Shown: positions 7,546-16,707, counted from the stretch's first letter. The stretch is DNA of 64,000 nt from Ahrensia sp. (GCA_002698425.1 NZXU01000027.1:1-64000); one strand, 5' to 3'. Program-made: numbers and translations. Notes: generated by a model from the letters alone, not told the origin.

Positions 7546-9429
7546 GTGAAAAATTCGCAAACAATCCGCGCCATTCTCGTCGCCATCCTGCCCGTGATGG
7601 GCGTGCTCTGGCTGCTCGACGCGCCGCAGAAACTCGGCTGGGTGATCATCACCGAGCAGTATCTCGCCGTCATTTGCGGCCTGGCCTGCCTGGTGGGGCT
7701 GATCGCCTCACCCTTGCCCGGACGGTTGGCGGCGCTCGACTGGATTTTCGGGCTGGCGACGCTGGCGGCCTGGGGCTGGCTCGCCTGGAACTACGAGGCC
7801 TGGCTGCTGGACCCGGTCAATCGCGGGCCGGAAAAATGGGTGCCCGCGGTCATCGCCATTGCCGGTGCGCTGGAGGCGACGCGGCGCCAATGCGGCGGGG
7901 TGCTGGCGGCGCTCGCGGTCGTCTTCCTCGCCTATGGCTTCATCGGCTGGATGGCGCCGGGCATCTTCGAGGCGGCCTATCTGCCGCCGGCGCGCTACCT
8001 TCTCTACATCTATAACGACACGAACGGCATTCCCGGCCTGGTGATGAATGTCGGCGCGACGCAGATCCTCGGCTTCATCGTGTTCGGCGCGACCCTGAAC
8101 GCCGTCGGCGGCAGCCGGGCGATGACCGACCTCGCCCTGTCGACGATGGGCCACCGCCGCGGCGGGCCGGCCAAGGTCGCGATCCTCGCCTCGTCGCTGT
8201 TCGGCACGCTGAGCGGTTCCACCGTGGCCAATGTCATGTCGACCGGCGTCGTGACGATCCCGATGATGAAGAAATCGGGCTTTCCGGCGCGTTATGCGGC
8301 GGCGATCGAGGCGGTCGCCTCCAATGGCGGCCAGATCGCCCCGCCGGTGATGGGCGCGACGGCCTTCGTTATCGCCGAATTCCTGCAGGTTCCCTATACG
8401 GACGTGGTCGCGGCGGCGCTGCTGCCGGCCGTGTTCTATTATTTCCTGCTCTATCGCATGGTCGACCGTTACGCTGCCGCCAACGGGCTGGAGGGCGAGA
8501 CGCGCGAGGACCTGCCGAAGCTGAAGGATGCGCTGGTCAACAGCTGGCCGCTGCTGGCGCCGCTGGCGGTGCTGATATGGTTCCTGTTCTATCTCGGCTA
8601 TTCGCCCGGCAAGGCGGCGCTCTATTCGTCGGGCGCGGCCTTCCTGCTGTTCGCGGTGACCCACCCGCGCGAAGCACTGCAGAAGATCCCCGTGATCCTG
8701 CGCGAAAGCGGCAGCACGCTGATCCCGATCCTGCTGGTCTGCGCGATCGCCGGCATCATCATCGGCACGATCAACGTGACCGGGCTCGGTTTCGCGCTGA
8801 CGCTGGCGCTCGGCAAGATCGCAGCCTATGGCGGGGTCGGCGCGCTGCTGCTGGCGACGGCAGGGATCGCGATCATCCTCGGCGTCGGCATGCCGACGAC
8901 CGGCGTCTATGTGATCGTCTCCGTGCTGCTCGCGCCGGCGCTGGTGCGGCAGGGCATCGGCGACATGTCGGCGCATCTGTTCATCCTGTATTTCGGCCTC
9001 TTGTCGATGCTGACGCCGCCGGTAGCTGTCGCCTCCTATTCGGCGGCCAGCATCGCCGGCAGCGACATGTGGCAGACCGGCGTGACCGGCGTGCGGCTTG
9101 CGGTCGTCGCCTATCTGCTGCCGTTCATCTTCGCGCTGAACCCGGCGCTGCTGATGGACGGAACATGGCTGCAGATCGCGGTGTCCTGCGTCTCCGTCGC
9201 CATGGCGGGAACGCTGCTGGCCGAGGTGCTGGCCAATCGGCGCGCCTATGGCGGCGCGGCCATGCGGCTCGCGGCGACCATCGTTTCCGTCGTCGTCGGC
9301 GCGAGCACGGCGATCTTCGATCCGGCCAGTGTCCCGGCCATCGCCATCGCGGCGATCTCCGTTCCCGTCGTCTGGGCGTTCAGCCGCCTGGGCGTTTCCC
9401 CAGTTCCAGCTAAGGAGCCTGCTGCATGA
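7546..9429 (+). CDS. TRAP transporter fused permease (DctQ-DctM type, TAXI)
   Basis: About 627 residues from the GTG at 7546. Hydrophobic throughout, with an N-terminal DctQ-like four-helix part (to about residue 160) and a C-terminal DctM part containing the family signatures GSTVANVMSTGVVTIPMMKK, GGQIAPPVMGATAFV and GVGMPTTGVYV. It uses an ion gradient to import the ligand delivered by the TAXI protein. An in-frame ATG at 7498 would place the perfect terminator-like hairpin inside codons 2-10 and add a polar extension, so I prefer the GTG just ahead of the first membrane helix; neither has a strong ribosome site. The 3' end overlaps the decarboxylase start by ATGA. Confidence 0.9.
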   Translation: MKNSQTIRAILVAILPVMGVLWLLDAPQKLGWVIITEQYLAVICGLACLVGLIASPLPGRLAALDWIFGLATLAAWGWLAWNYEAWLLDPVNRGPEKWVPAVIAIAGALEATRRQCGGVLAALAVVFLAYGFIGWMAPGIFEAAYLPPARYLLYIYNDTNGIPGLVMNVGATQILGFIVFGATLNAVGGSRAMTDLALSTMGHRRGGPAKVAILASSLFGTLSGSTVANVMSTGVVTIPMMKKSGFPARYAAAIEAVASNGGQIAPPVMGATAFVIAEFLQVPYTDVVAAALLPAVFYYFLLYRMVDRYAAANGLEGETREDLPKLKDALVNSWPLLAPLAVLIWFLFYLGYSPGKAALYSSGAAFLLFAVTHPREALQKIPVILRESGSTLIPILLVCAIAGIIIGTINVTGLGFALTLALGKIAAYGGVGALLLATAGIAIILGVGMPTTGVYVIVSVLLAPALVRQGIGDMSAHLFILYFGLLSMLTPPVAVASYSAASIAGSDMWQTGVTGVRLAVVAYLLPFIFALNPALLMDGTWLQIAVSCVSVAMAGTLLAEVLANRRAYGGAAMRLAATIVSVVVGASTAIFDPASVPAIAIAAISVPVVWAFSRLGVSPVPAKEPAA

Positions 9430-10496
9430 GCGACCGTTTTCCGAAGAACCCGCCGCGCAATCCCAATCCGCCCTACAAGCGGATCGCGACCGAGGAGGCC
9501 TGGATCCCCAAGAACATCCTCGATCTCTACATCAAGGAGATCGGCGAGAAGAATATCCACGATCCGGGCTTTCACCAGCTCTGGGGGTTCTTTGCCGGCG
9601 ATTCCGCGATGGCGACCAAGCACCGCGAACGTATCCAGGATCTCGGCGACATCCGGATCGGCGACATGGACGACAGCGGCATCGACATGCAGGTGCTGGC
9701 GCTCGGCTCGCCCGGCGTGCAGATCTTCGATGCCGCGACCGCGACTGCGCTGGCCGCCGATGCGAACGACCAGATGGCCGAGGGGATCGCGAAACACCCC
9801 GACCGCTTCGTCGGCCTCGCGGCCTTCAGCCCGCTCGATCCCGGCAATGCGGCGAAGGAACTTGAGCGCGGCGTGACCAAGCTCGGCCTGCGCGGCGGCA
9901 TCCTCAACGGCCACACGCTCGGCACCTATCTCGACGACGAAAAATACTGGCAGGTCTTCGAGGCGGCGGAAGCCCTCGACGTGCCGATCTACCTGCATCC
10001 GAACGCGCCGTCGCCGCAGATGGTCGAGCCGTTCCTGAGCCGCTCGCTGGACGCGGCGATCTACGGCTTTGCCTGCGACACCGGGCTGCACGCGTTGCGG
10101 TTGCTGATCTCCGGCATTTTCGACCGGTACCCGAAACTGCAGATCATTCTCGGCCATTGCGGCGAGGCGCTGCCCTACTGGCTCTACCGGATCGACTTCA
10201 TGCACAGCCGCATCGCCTCGACCGGACGGCATCCCGGCGTGAAGCCGCTAAAGCGGCGCGCCTGGGACTATCTGTGCGACAATTTCCACTACACGTCCTC
10301 GGGCGTCGGCTGGGCGCCGCCGATCCAGTTCGTGATGGAGAATGTCGGCACCGACCGGATGATGTATGCGATGGATTATCCGTGGCAGTTCGTGAAGGAG
10401 GAGGTCGGCGAGCTCGACTCGATGGACATTTCTGCGGACGTCAAGAAGGCCTTCTTCGAGGACAATGCGCGCAAGCTGTTCAAGATAGACGGCTAG
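9426..10496 (+). CDS. amidohydrolase-family decarboxylase, LigW / gamma-resorcylate decarboxylase-like
   Basis: 356 residues of the ACMSD-like amidohydrolase branch. The opening RIATEEAW, the LWGFFAGDS block, the DLGDIRIGDMDDSGID stretch, YLHPNAPS, GHCGEALPYWLYRIDFMH and the final MDYPWQF correspond closely to 5-carboxyvanillate decarboxylase (LigW) and gamma-resorcylate decarboxylase. These metal-dependent enzymes remove a carboxylate from an aromatic ring without oxygen. Which substrate is used cannot be told. The ATG overlaps the permease stop (ATGA), so it is translationally coupled to the TAXI transporter that probably brings in its substrate. Related amidohydrolases with other hydrolytic roles exist, so the activity call is moderate. 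Confidence 0.75.
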   Translation: MSDRFPKNPPRNPNPPYKRIATEEAWIPKNILDLYIKEIGEKNIHDPGFHQLWGFFAGDSAMATKHRERIQDLGDIRIGDMDDSGIDMQVLALGSPGVQIFDAATATALAADANDQMAEGIAKHPDRFVGLAAFSPLDPGNAAKELERGVTKLGLRGGILNGHTLGTYLDDEKYWQVFEAAEALDVPIYLHPNAPSPQMVEPFLSRSLDAAIYGFACDTGLHALRLLISGIFDRYPKLQIILGHCGEALPYWLYRIDFMHSRIASTGRHPGVKPLKRRAWDYLCDNFHYTSSGVGWAPPIQFVMENVGTDRMMYAMDYPWQFVKEEVGELDSMDISADVKKAFFEDNARKLFKIDG

Positions 10497-10569
10497 CTGC
10501 GGCATCCCGTGTCTTTTTGCGCCCGCCGGGTGGTGGTAGGAAGCGGTCCACCATCGCGAAGGGCATGGA

Positions 10570-13173
10570 ATGACAGACGAGGCGGGTGAGACGCGTTTTC
10601 GCCGTTGGCTCAGGATCGCGGACAACCGCGTCCTGCGCACGGCGTTTCCGCTCGCCATCGTTGCCATCGCGATCGCGGTGCTGCATCACCTGTCGCGCGA
10701 GGTGAGCCTGAGCGAGCTTCGCGCGGACCTCGCCGGCGCGCAGGCGCGGCCGCTCATGCTTTCGGTCTTGTTCACGGCGGTCTCCTTCGCCGCCCTGTCG
10801 CTCTATGACGTGATCGCGGTGCGCTATGTCGCGCCGGGCCGGGTGCCGTTTCCGGCGGCGGCCGCGGCGGGAGCTGCGGGCTATGCGTTGTCGAACCTGC
10901 TCGGCTTTTCCTATGTGACGGGGACGGCGGCGCGCTACCGGATCTATACCGGTTTCGGTCTCGATGTCGGGCAGATCGCGCTGCTTCTGGCGCTCTCCTG
11001 GAGTGCGTTCTGGCTGGGGCTGGCGCTGGTGGTCGGCGGATTGCTGGCTTTCCACCCAGACGGGCTGGCCGCGTTGCTACCGATCCCCGCGCATCTCGAC
11101 AGGCTGGTCGGCTTCGCGGTGCTCGCCCTGCTGGCGGCGTTGTTCCTGAGGCTGCGTTTCGGCCGGGAAACACTGCCGCTGTTCGGTTTCACGATCCGGC
11201 TGCCGCGGCTTCGCGAGGCCGCCGAACTGACGGTCGCGTCCGTCGTCGACATCTCGGCCTCGGCGCTCGTCCTCTATGTGCTGCTGCCGGCGGATCTGGT
11301 GCCGAGCGTTCCCTATTTCTTCGTCGTCTATGTCGCGGCCCTGGCGCTCGGCATTCTCAGCCATGCGCCGGGCGGCATCGGCGTGTTCGAGGCCACCATT
11401 CTTGCCGCGCTCGGGGCAGGCGGGCGCTCCGACGCACTGGCCGCGCTGGTTCTCTACCGGGCCGTCTATACCGGGCTTCCCTTTCTCGTCGCGGTGATCG
11501 GACTCGCGCTCGTCGAGCTCGCAAGCCACCGGGAGCGGATCACCCCGGCAATACAGCTTGCCTATAAATTCGTGCGGCCTGTCGTGCCGATGATCGCCGG
11601 GGGAATTGCTTTATTGTCGGGTGCCGTCCTGCTGATTTCCGGCAATCTGCCGGCCGTCGGGGAGCGGCTGGACATCCTGCAAAAGAGCCTGCCGCTCGGT
11701 GTGGTCGAGCTGTCGCATCTGGCCGGCAGCGTCGCCGGCGTGCTGCTGCTCATCGTCGCGCGCGGGCTTTACCGGCGGCTCTACCGCGCCTGGCTGGTGA
11801 CAATGGGGCTTCTTGCCGCCGGATTTCTCGCCTCGCTCGCCAAGGGCATCGATGTCGAGGAAGCCTCGCTTCTCGTCCTCGCAGCTTTGATGCTGTGGCT
11901 GTTCCGGCATTCCTTCTATCGCGTGCGCGGGGCGGCCCCGATGCATCTCGGGCTCGGCTGGTTCCTGAGCGTCGCGGCGCTGTTCGGGGCGCTCACCTGG
12001 CTCGGTTTCTTCGCCTACAAGCATGTCGAATATCGCGACGCGCTGTGGTGGCAGGTGTCGTGGCATGGAGACGCGTCCCGGTTCCTGCGGGCGAGCCTTG
12101 CCGGCGCGGTCGTGCTGGCGGCGGCGGCACTGAGTTCGCTGATCGGTGCCAGCGTGCGGCGGCACAGGCCGGAGCCGATCCCCGATGCGGTCAGAAAGCT
12201 CGTCGCCGAAAGCACCTCCACCGAAGCCAGCCTAGCGCTGCTTGGCGACAAGTCTTTCCTCGTCGATCCGCGCGAGCGCGCCTTCATTTGCTTTGCCGAC
12301 ACGGGCGGCGCGCTTGTGACCAAGGGCGATCCCGTCGGCGAGGGGGCGGCTTCGCGCGATATCCTCTGGCAATTCCGCGAGATGGCCGACCGGGAAGGCA
12401 AGCGACCGGTTTTCTACTCGGTCACGTCGAAATATGTTTCGACCTTTCTCGACATGGGGCTGACCGTGGTCAAGTTCGGGGAGATCGCCAATGTCGATCT
12501 CGGCGGCTTCACCCTCGACGTTCCGGCGATGCGGGATTTTCGCCAGGCGCATAACAAGGCGGCGCGGGAGGGATGCGTTTTCGAGATCGTCCCGGCGGAG
12601 GAGGTTCCGGCCTTGCTGGGCGAGTTGAAGCGGGTTTCCGATGCCTGGCTGGCGCGCAAGCAGGGACAGGAAAAGGGCTTTGCGCTCGGCTTCTTCGATG
12701 CGGATTACCTGAAGAATTTCGACCATGCGGTGCTGCGCGCGGCGGAAGGCGGGCCGATCGTCGCTTTCGCCAATTTGATGCAGGGCGGACGGGAGGAACT
12801 GTCGGTCGATCTGATGCGCTACGATCCCGAAGGCCCCAAATTCGCCATGGACGCGCTGTTTGCCGAAATGATGCTGTGGGGCAAGGCGCAGGGCTTTCGC
12901 TGGTTCAATCTCGGGGCAGTGCCGTTCGCGGGCGCGGAGACCAATGCGCTGGCCTCGGTCTGGCAGCGCCTCGGCGGTTTCGTCTATGAACACGGAGAGA
13001 CCATGTATCACTTCGAGGGACTGCGCAGCTTCAAGGAGAAATTCCAGCCGGTCTGGACGCCGAACTACATCGCTTGCCAGGACGGGTTCGGTGTGGCGCG
13101 CGCCTTCATGGACGCCAATCTGCTGATTTCCGGCGGGCTGGCGGGGCTGGTGCAGAAGGGCAGGCCGAAATGA
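10570..13173 (+). CDS. mprF: bifunctional lysylphosphatidylglycerol flippase/synthetase MprF (LpiA)
   Basis: 867 residues: an N-terminal membrane flippase domain of about 14 helices (to about residue 530) and a C-terminal DUF2156 synthase domain (about 545-860: FICFADTGGALVTKGDP, LGFFDADYLKNF, RWFNLGAVPFAG, FKEKFQPVW). MprF transfers lysine from Lys-tRNA to phosphatidylglycerol and moves the product to the outer leaflet, lowering negative surface charge and giving resistance to cationic peptides and acid. Rhizobial LpiA is the counterpart; its usual partner, the AcvB/AtvA hydrolase, is not next to it here. It overlaps the following DUF202 gene by ATGA, giving a small operon. Confidence 0.93.
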   Translation: MTDEAGETRFRRWLRIADNRVLRTAFPLAIVAIAIAVLHHLSREVSLSELRADLAGAQARPLMLSVLFTAVSFAALSLYDVIAVRYVAPGRVPFPAAAAAGAAGYALSNLLGFSYVTGTAARYRIYTGFGLDVGQIALLLALSWSAFWLGLALVVGGLLAFHPDGLAALLPIPAHLDRLVGFAVLALLAALFLRLRFGRETLPLFGFTIRLPRLREAAELTVASVVDISASALVLYVLLPADLVPSVPYFFVVYVAALALGILSHAPGGIGVFEATILAALGAGGRSDALAALVLYRAVYTGLPFLVAVIGLALVELASHRERITPAIQLAYKFVRPVVPMIAGGIALLSGAVLLISGNLPAVGERLDILQKSLPLGVVELSHLAGSVAGVLLLIVARGLYRRLYRAWLVTMGLLAAGFLASLAKGIDVEEASLLVLAALMLWLFRHSFYRVRGAAPMHLGLGWFLSVAALFGALTWLGFFAYKHVEYRDALWWQVSWHGDASRFLRASLAGAVVLAAAALSSLIGASVRRHRPEPIPDAVRKLVAESTSTEASLALLGDKSFLVDPRERAFICFADTGGALVTKGDPVGEGAASRDILWQFREMADREGKRPVFYSVTSKYVSTFLDMGLTVVKFGEIANVDLGGFTLDVPAMRDFRQAHNKAAREGCVFEIVPAEEVPALLGELKRVSDAWLARKQGQEKGFALGFFDADYLKNFDHAVLRAAEGGPIVAFANLMQGGREELSVDLMRYDPEGPKFAMDALFAEMMLWGKAQGFRWFNLGAVPFAGAETNALASVWQRLGGFVYEHGETMYHFEGLRSFKEKFQPVWTPNYIACQDGFGVARAFMDANLLISGGLAGLVQKGRPK

Positions 13174-13490
13174 TCCCGCGCTATTCCGACCACTCCGCAA
13201 ACGAGCGGACCTTTCTCGCCTGGGTGAGGACGGTCATCGCCATCGAGGGATTCGGGATCGCCGCGGCGCGGATCGGGGCGGCGACGACGCAGCTCTGGAC
13301 GGAAGCGGCGCTTCTGGCCGCTGGCGGCGTGGTCATCCTGCTGGCTTTCCTCAGGATGCGTGTCATCCGCAATCGGATCGATTCACCAGACCCGGTCGAC
13401 GACGAGGCGCCGCTTGCCGACGCGCTGCTCCTGCTGCTGGTCGCGGCGCTGATGGCGCTGATCGCGGCCTTCGGGTTCCATGTGAGTTAG
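13170..13490 (+). CDS. YidH/DUF202 family small membrane protein
   Basis: 106 residues with the DUF202 signature (NERTFLAWVRT at 11-21) and three predicted membrane helices (about 20-40, 45-67 and 84-104). Function of the family is unknown; members are inner-membrane proteins. The start ATG overlaps the mprF stop, so translation is coupled to mprF, and a role alongside the flippase/synthetase at the membrane is a reasonable inference. An 11-base gap separates it from the next small gene. Confidence 0.85.
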   Translation: MIPRYSDHSANERTFLAWVRTVIAIEGFGIAAARIGAATTQLWTEAALLAAGGVVILLAFLRMRVIRNRIDSPDPVDDEAPLADALLLLLVAALMALIAAFGFHVS

Positions 13491-13501
13491 GGGGCACGGC
13501 T

Positions 13502-13843
13502 TTGGAACGGACGTCACTCGAGGAACTGGAAAGAAAGGTTGTCGCCGCGACCGGCGGGGATGCGGACCTTGATCGCCTGATCCGGGACACGCTTGACGCC
13601 GGTAACGGGGCGTCGCCGCATTATTCGTCCTCGGTCGACGATTGCATCGCGCTGATCGGCACCGTGCTGCCGGGCTGGGCGTGGCATGTCGGGCACGGGG
13701 CGCGCGGCATTTTTCCCTATGCCTCGCTGCATCCGAAGGACCCGGCGGAGGGCGGCTCCGAGCTGCGCGCCGAGGCGACGGCCTCGACTGTGCCCCTCGC
13801 GCTTCTGCAGGCGACGATGAAGGCGCTTTTACTGCAGCGTTGA
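13502..13843 (+). CDS. hypothetical protein, phage/rhizobial small-protein type
   Basis: 113 residues, soluble. The layout (LEELERKVVAATGGDADLDRLI, then PHYSSSVDDCIALIGTVLPGWAW, a short variable part and an alanine-rich LALLQATMKALL end) resembles a family of short uncharacterised proteins seen in rhizobial chromosomes and their phages. I do not know a function. It probably starts with TTG at 13502, 11 bases after the DUF202 stop, and may be the last gene of the mprF operon. No other phage gene is nearby, so this alone is not evidence of a prophage. Confidence 0.65.
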   Translation: MERTSLEELERKVVAATGGDADLDRLIRDTLDAGNGASPHYSSSVDDCIALIGTVLPGWAWHVGHGARGIFPYASLHPKDPAEGGSELRAEATASTVPLALLQATMKALLLQR

Positions 13844-13849
13844 CGCGCC

Positions 13850-15367
13850 CTATTCGGCGGCGTCCACCTTCGGTTCCTCATCGGCATCCGGATCGCCCGG
13901 GGCGGTCTGGGCGTCGAAATCGGGGAAGGCGACGATACGCTTGCCGGCGTGGTCGGTGTGCTGGACGACGAGGCCCTTTTCCTCGAACCAGTCGAGGAAG
14001 CGGCGGGCGCGGCGTTTCGAATGGGTGCCGTAGGCGCGGGCGATGGTCTCGTCGGAGGGACAGGCGTCGCCGGCGACGGCGGCCTTCGCCAGCATCAGGA
14101 AAACGCCCTGGAGATCCTCCGGGACGTGGCGGGCCAGCGTCAGCGCTGTTTGCCAGGCCTCGCTTTCCGCCGTCTCCGCATCGACATCGGCGCGGGCGAT
14201 GGCGAGGCGCAGGCGGAAATCCGGCATGGAAAGCGGCGCGCCGGCGATGCGGCGCATGCGGCCGCGCATCAGGAAATCCTGGTAGAGCTGCGAGTCCGAG
14301 CGGAAGCCGGACTCGGGATCGGCGGTGATCTCGGCGAGCGTTGCGGCGATCCAGGCCTCGACCTCTTCCTCGCTCATCGGGGCCGGGCGGCCCGGCGCCT
14401 CCGCCTCGGGGGCCGCTTCCTGCTGCGCGGCGGCGCGGGTCAGCTTGTCCATGATATCGGCGGTGGCGCGCGGCGCGGGCGTGTTGCGCCTCGGCGCCTG
14501 GGCGAGCGCGAAATCCTCCGCCGTCGGCGTCAGGATCAGATCCTCGACGTCCTGCGGCGCGTCGGGCAAGGGCATCAGCTTCGGGCTGGACGAGCGCGCC
14601 CCGGTTTCGACCGGGCCGATGGTGACGTTGAGCGGGCGGCGCGACAGGGCCGGGCCGAGCGCGACGAAGGAGCCGCGCTGCAGGTCGCGGAACTGCTCGG
14701 CCTGGCGGCGATCCATGCCGAGAAGATCGGCGGCGCGCGCCATGTCGATGTCGAGAAAGGTGCGGCCCATCAGGAAGTTGGATGCCTCGGCGGCGACGTT
14801 CTTGGCGAGCTTGGCGAGGCGTTGCGTGGCGATGACGCCGGCAAGGCCGCGCTTGCGCCCGCGGCACATCAGGTTGGTCATCGCGCCGAGCGCGGCGCGG
14901 CGCGCATCCTCGGCGACTTCGCCGGCGGCCGACGGCGCGAACATCTGCGCCTCGTCGACGACGACGAGCACCGGGAACCAGAAATCGCGCTCGGCGTCGA
15001 ACAGCGCGTTGAGGAAGGTGGCGGCGGCACGCATCTGGTCGTCGATCTCCAATCCTTCCAGTGTCAAGATACAGGAGACGCGGTGCTGGCGGATGCGGTT
15101 AGCGACGCCGATCAGCTCGCCCTCGGAGCGGTCGGCGTCGACGACGACATGGCCGAAGGCGTCGGCCAGCGTGACGAAATCGCCCTCCGGATCGATGACG
15201 ACCTGCTGCACCCACTTGGACGACTGTTCGAGCAGTCGGCGCAGCAGATGCGACTTGCCGGAACCGGAATTGCCCTGCACGAGCAGGCGGGTGGCGAGCA
15301 GTTCCTCGATGTCGAGCGTGGCCGCCTTTCCGGCGGACGTGGTTCCCATGTCGATATCGACCTGCAC
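13850..15367 (-). CDS. HerA-like ATPase (DUF87 helicase-type)
   Basis: 505 residues. A P-loop GNSGSGKS at 32-39, Walker B VLVVVDEAQ at 133-141 and the block GRKRGLAGVIATQRLAKLAKN identify the HerA/FtsK-like ATPase class. The C-terminal third (from about 290) is alanine/proline-rich and then forms a domain with TYGTHSKRRARRFLDWFEEKG, a winged-helix-like segment that may bind DNA. Members of this branch are common in alphaproteobacteria as stand-alone ATP-binding proteins of unknown role. A GTG start is used; an ATG six codons later is an alternative. It converges on the small hypothetical gene with only 6 bases between stops. Confidence 0.82.
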   Translation of the reverse strand: MQVDIDMGTTSAGKAATLDIEELLATRLLVQGNSGSGKSHLLRRLLEQSSKWVQQVVIDPEGDFVTLADAFGHVVVDADRSEGELIGVANRIRQHRVSCILTLEGLEIDDQMRAAATFLNALFDAERDFWFPVLVVVDEAQMFAPSAAGEVAEDARRAALGAMTNLMCRGRKRGLAGVIATQRLAKLAKNVAAEASNFLMGRTFLDIDMARAADLLGMDRRQAEQFRDLQRGSFVALGPALSRRPLNVTIGPVETGARSSSPKLMPLPDAPQDVEDLILTPTAEDFALAQAPRRNTPAPRATADIMDKLTRAAAQQEAAPEAEAPGRPAPMSEEEVEAWIAATLAEITADPESGFRSDSQLYQDFLMRGRMRRIAGAPLSMPDFRLRLAIARADVDAETAESEAWQTALTLARHVPEDLQGVFLMLAKAAVAGDACPSDETIARAYGTHSKRRARRFLDWFEEKGLVVQHTDHAGKRIVAFPDFDAQTAPGDPDADEEPKVDAAE

Positions 15368-15801
15368 CGGCCTGTCCCGTCCCGTGGTTCTAGGAGATGC
15401 CGGCGGAAGACCGGCGCAGTCATGAATAGAGGATTCGCAGGGGCGTCGAAAAGCCGGGAATGGGGGTGGTCCACGGTTTGTTTTCGCTCACGGGCCGCAC
15501 GCGCCGTTGGCGCTGGCCCTGCGCGGGCGGCTCGCCTGTCTGTCCCCGGCCTTAAGCTCCTCGCGAGGCTCGTCGCTGCCGGGGGACGGCTCGGACGGGC
15601 GGTCGCCCTTGCGGCCTGCGGCCGGTGGTTTCGCTCACGGGTGGTTTCGCGGCTATCTGCGCAAAGACTTTTGCCCCGATGGGTTTTCGGGCTTCGCGCG
15701 GCAGAATGTCCCAGTGTAAGATCTTGCCATGTCTTGGATTATACATGGATGGCCGAGATCAAGTCCTTGCGAAAACTTTTCAATTTGTCTATTTCGGGTT
15801 C
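15368..15801. other. 434-base region without a recognisable gene
   Basis: Very GC-rich up to about 15650. The word TTTCGCTCACGGG occurs near 15482 and again near 15633. Several short reading frames cross the region but show no conserved pattern. It must hold the promoters of the HerA-like gene and of the zinc-ribbon gene; I could not identify convincing -35/-10 boxes. Confidence 0.4.
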
Positions 15802-15996
15802 ATGGGGCAGCACGGAACAGAAGAAATTACCTGCGAGCATTGCCGCAGCGTCAACATCGTCGAGTATACGGACTATCCGGAACCCGACAACGGCATCGTC
15901 ACATGCGCGCGTTGCGGGTCGATCCTCCTCGAATGGGAGGGAACGCGCGACTATGGCGCGGTGACGCTGAAACCGGATACCGACAACAAGTCGTGA
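15802..15996 (+). CDS. small zinc-ribbon protein
   Basis: 64 residues with two CxxC pairs (CEHC near residue 11 and CARC near 35), separated by about 20 residues, as in a minimal zinc ribbon. The tail is acidic and polar. The ATG at 15802 is preferred over an upstream in-frame extension because conserved-looking sequence begins there, although the ribosome site is weak. The function is unknown; such ribbons may bind nucleic acid or a protein partner. It is followed by the converging methyltransferase gene. Confidence 0.55.
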   Translation: MGQHGTEEITCEHCRSVNIVEYTDYPEPDNGIVTCARCGSILLEWEGTRDYGAVTLKPDTDNKS

Positions 15997-16023
15997 CGCC
16001 TGGGCGGCCCGGAGCCGGTGATC

Positions 16024-16707
16024 TCACTTAGCGCTTTCGCGGGCGGGGCAGAAGGGCCGTCTCGCCTCGAACAGGGCGACCGCGCCGACGCGGCGGGTCG
16101 TGACGTCGGCAAACCGGGATTCGAGCTGGAAAACGAGATCCTGGAACGTGTCGGCGGCGTTCGAGAACACGCCTTTCGCATTGTAGAAATTCATCAGCGC
16201 CCGGGCCGGGGCGGAGCGGGGCGCATCGCCCTGCAGGATGGTCGCGCCGAACAGCACGCCTTCGGGCGTGAGCAATGGCGCCGCGTGGTCGAAGACGAGC
16301 GCTTTCGAAGCGATCGGGCCGGGCAGGCAATGGAGGAGATAGCCAAGCGCGATGGACGAGAAACCGCCCGCGACGGGCAACGGCTCGAGGCAGTTGGCGG
16401 TGACCGTTTGCGGGGAGAAGCGGGCGATGCGGCGTGCCGCGGCGGCGAGGCTGTGGGCGTTGAGATCGACCAGAGTGATGTCCGGCCGGGCGACGGGCCA
16501 AGGGGCCGTATCGAGGAAATAGCCGGTGCCGACGCCGATATCGAGATGGCGCGCGCCGGCATTGCGCGCATAGAGATCGCGCAGATGGACGGTGGGGCAG
16601 CGCCAGAGCAGGCGGTTGGAGAAACCCAGCACGAACCAGTCATAGGCCTTCAGGGTGGCCGGCGTGTAGATCGCCTGTCCCGCCTCGACATTTGCGTCCA
16701 TGGTCAT
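16024..16707 (-). CDS. class I SAM-dependent methyltransferase
   Basis: 227 residues. AdoMet-binding motif I HLDIGVGTGYFLD, motif II ITLVDLNAHSLAAAARR and the QTVTANCLEPLP region show a complete class I methyltransferase fold. The N-terminal IYTPATLKAYDWFVLGFSNRLLWRCP is a recognisable lead-in shared by a group of uncharacterised bacterial methyltransferases. The substrate is unknown. The gene is single, with 163 bases between it and the kinase-like gene on the same strand. Confidence 0.82.
   Translation of the reverse strand: MTMDANVEAGQAIYTPATLKAYDWFVLGFSNRLLWRCPTVHLRDLYARNAGARHLDIGVGTGYFLDTAPWPVARPDITLVDLNAHSLAAAARRIARFSPQTVTANCLEPLPVAGGFSSIALGYLLHCLPGPIASKALVFDHAAPLLTPEGVLFGATILQGDAPRSAPARALMNFYNAKGVFSNAADTFQDLVFQLESRFADVTTRRVGAVALFEARRPFCPARESAK

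Noticed and set aside
13502..13843. Phage-type small protein considered as a prophage trace
   Set aside because: Single gene, normal composition, no integrase, attachment site or other phage gene nearby; the family is also found in ordinary chromosomal settings.
15368..15801. Repeated word TTTCGCTCACGGG and partial inverted repeats, considered as a mobile-element remnant
   Set aside because: Too short, no transposase fragment, no target duplication, no second copy elsewhere that I can see.
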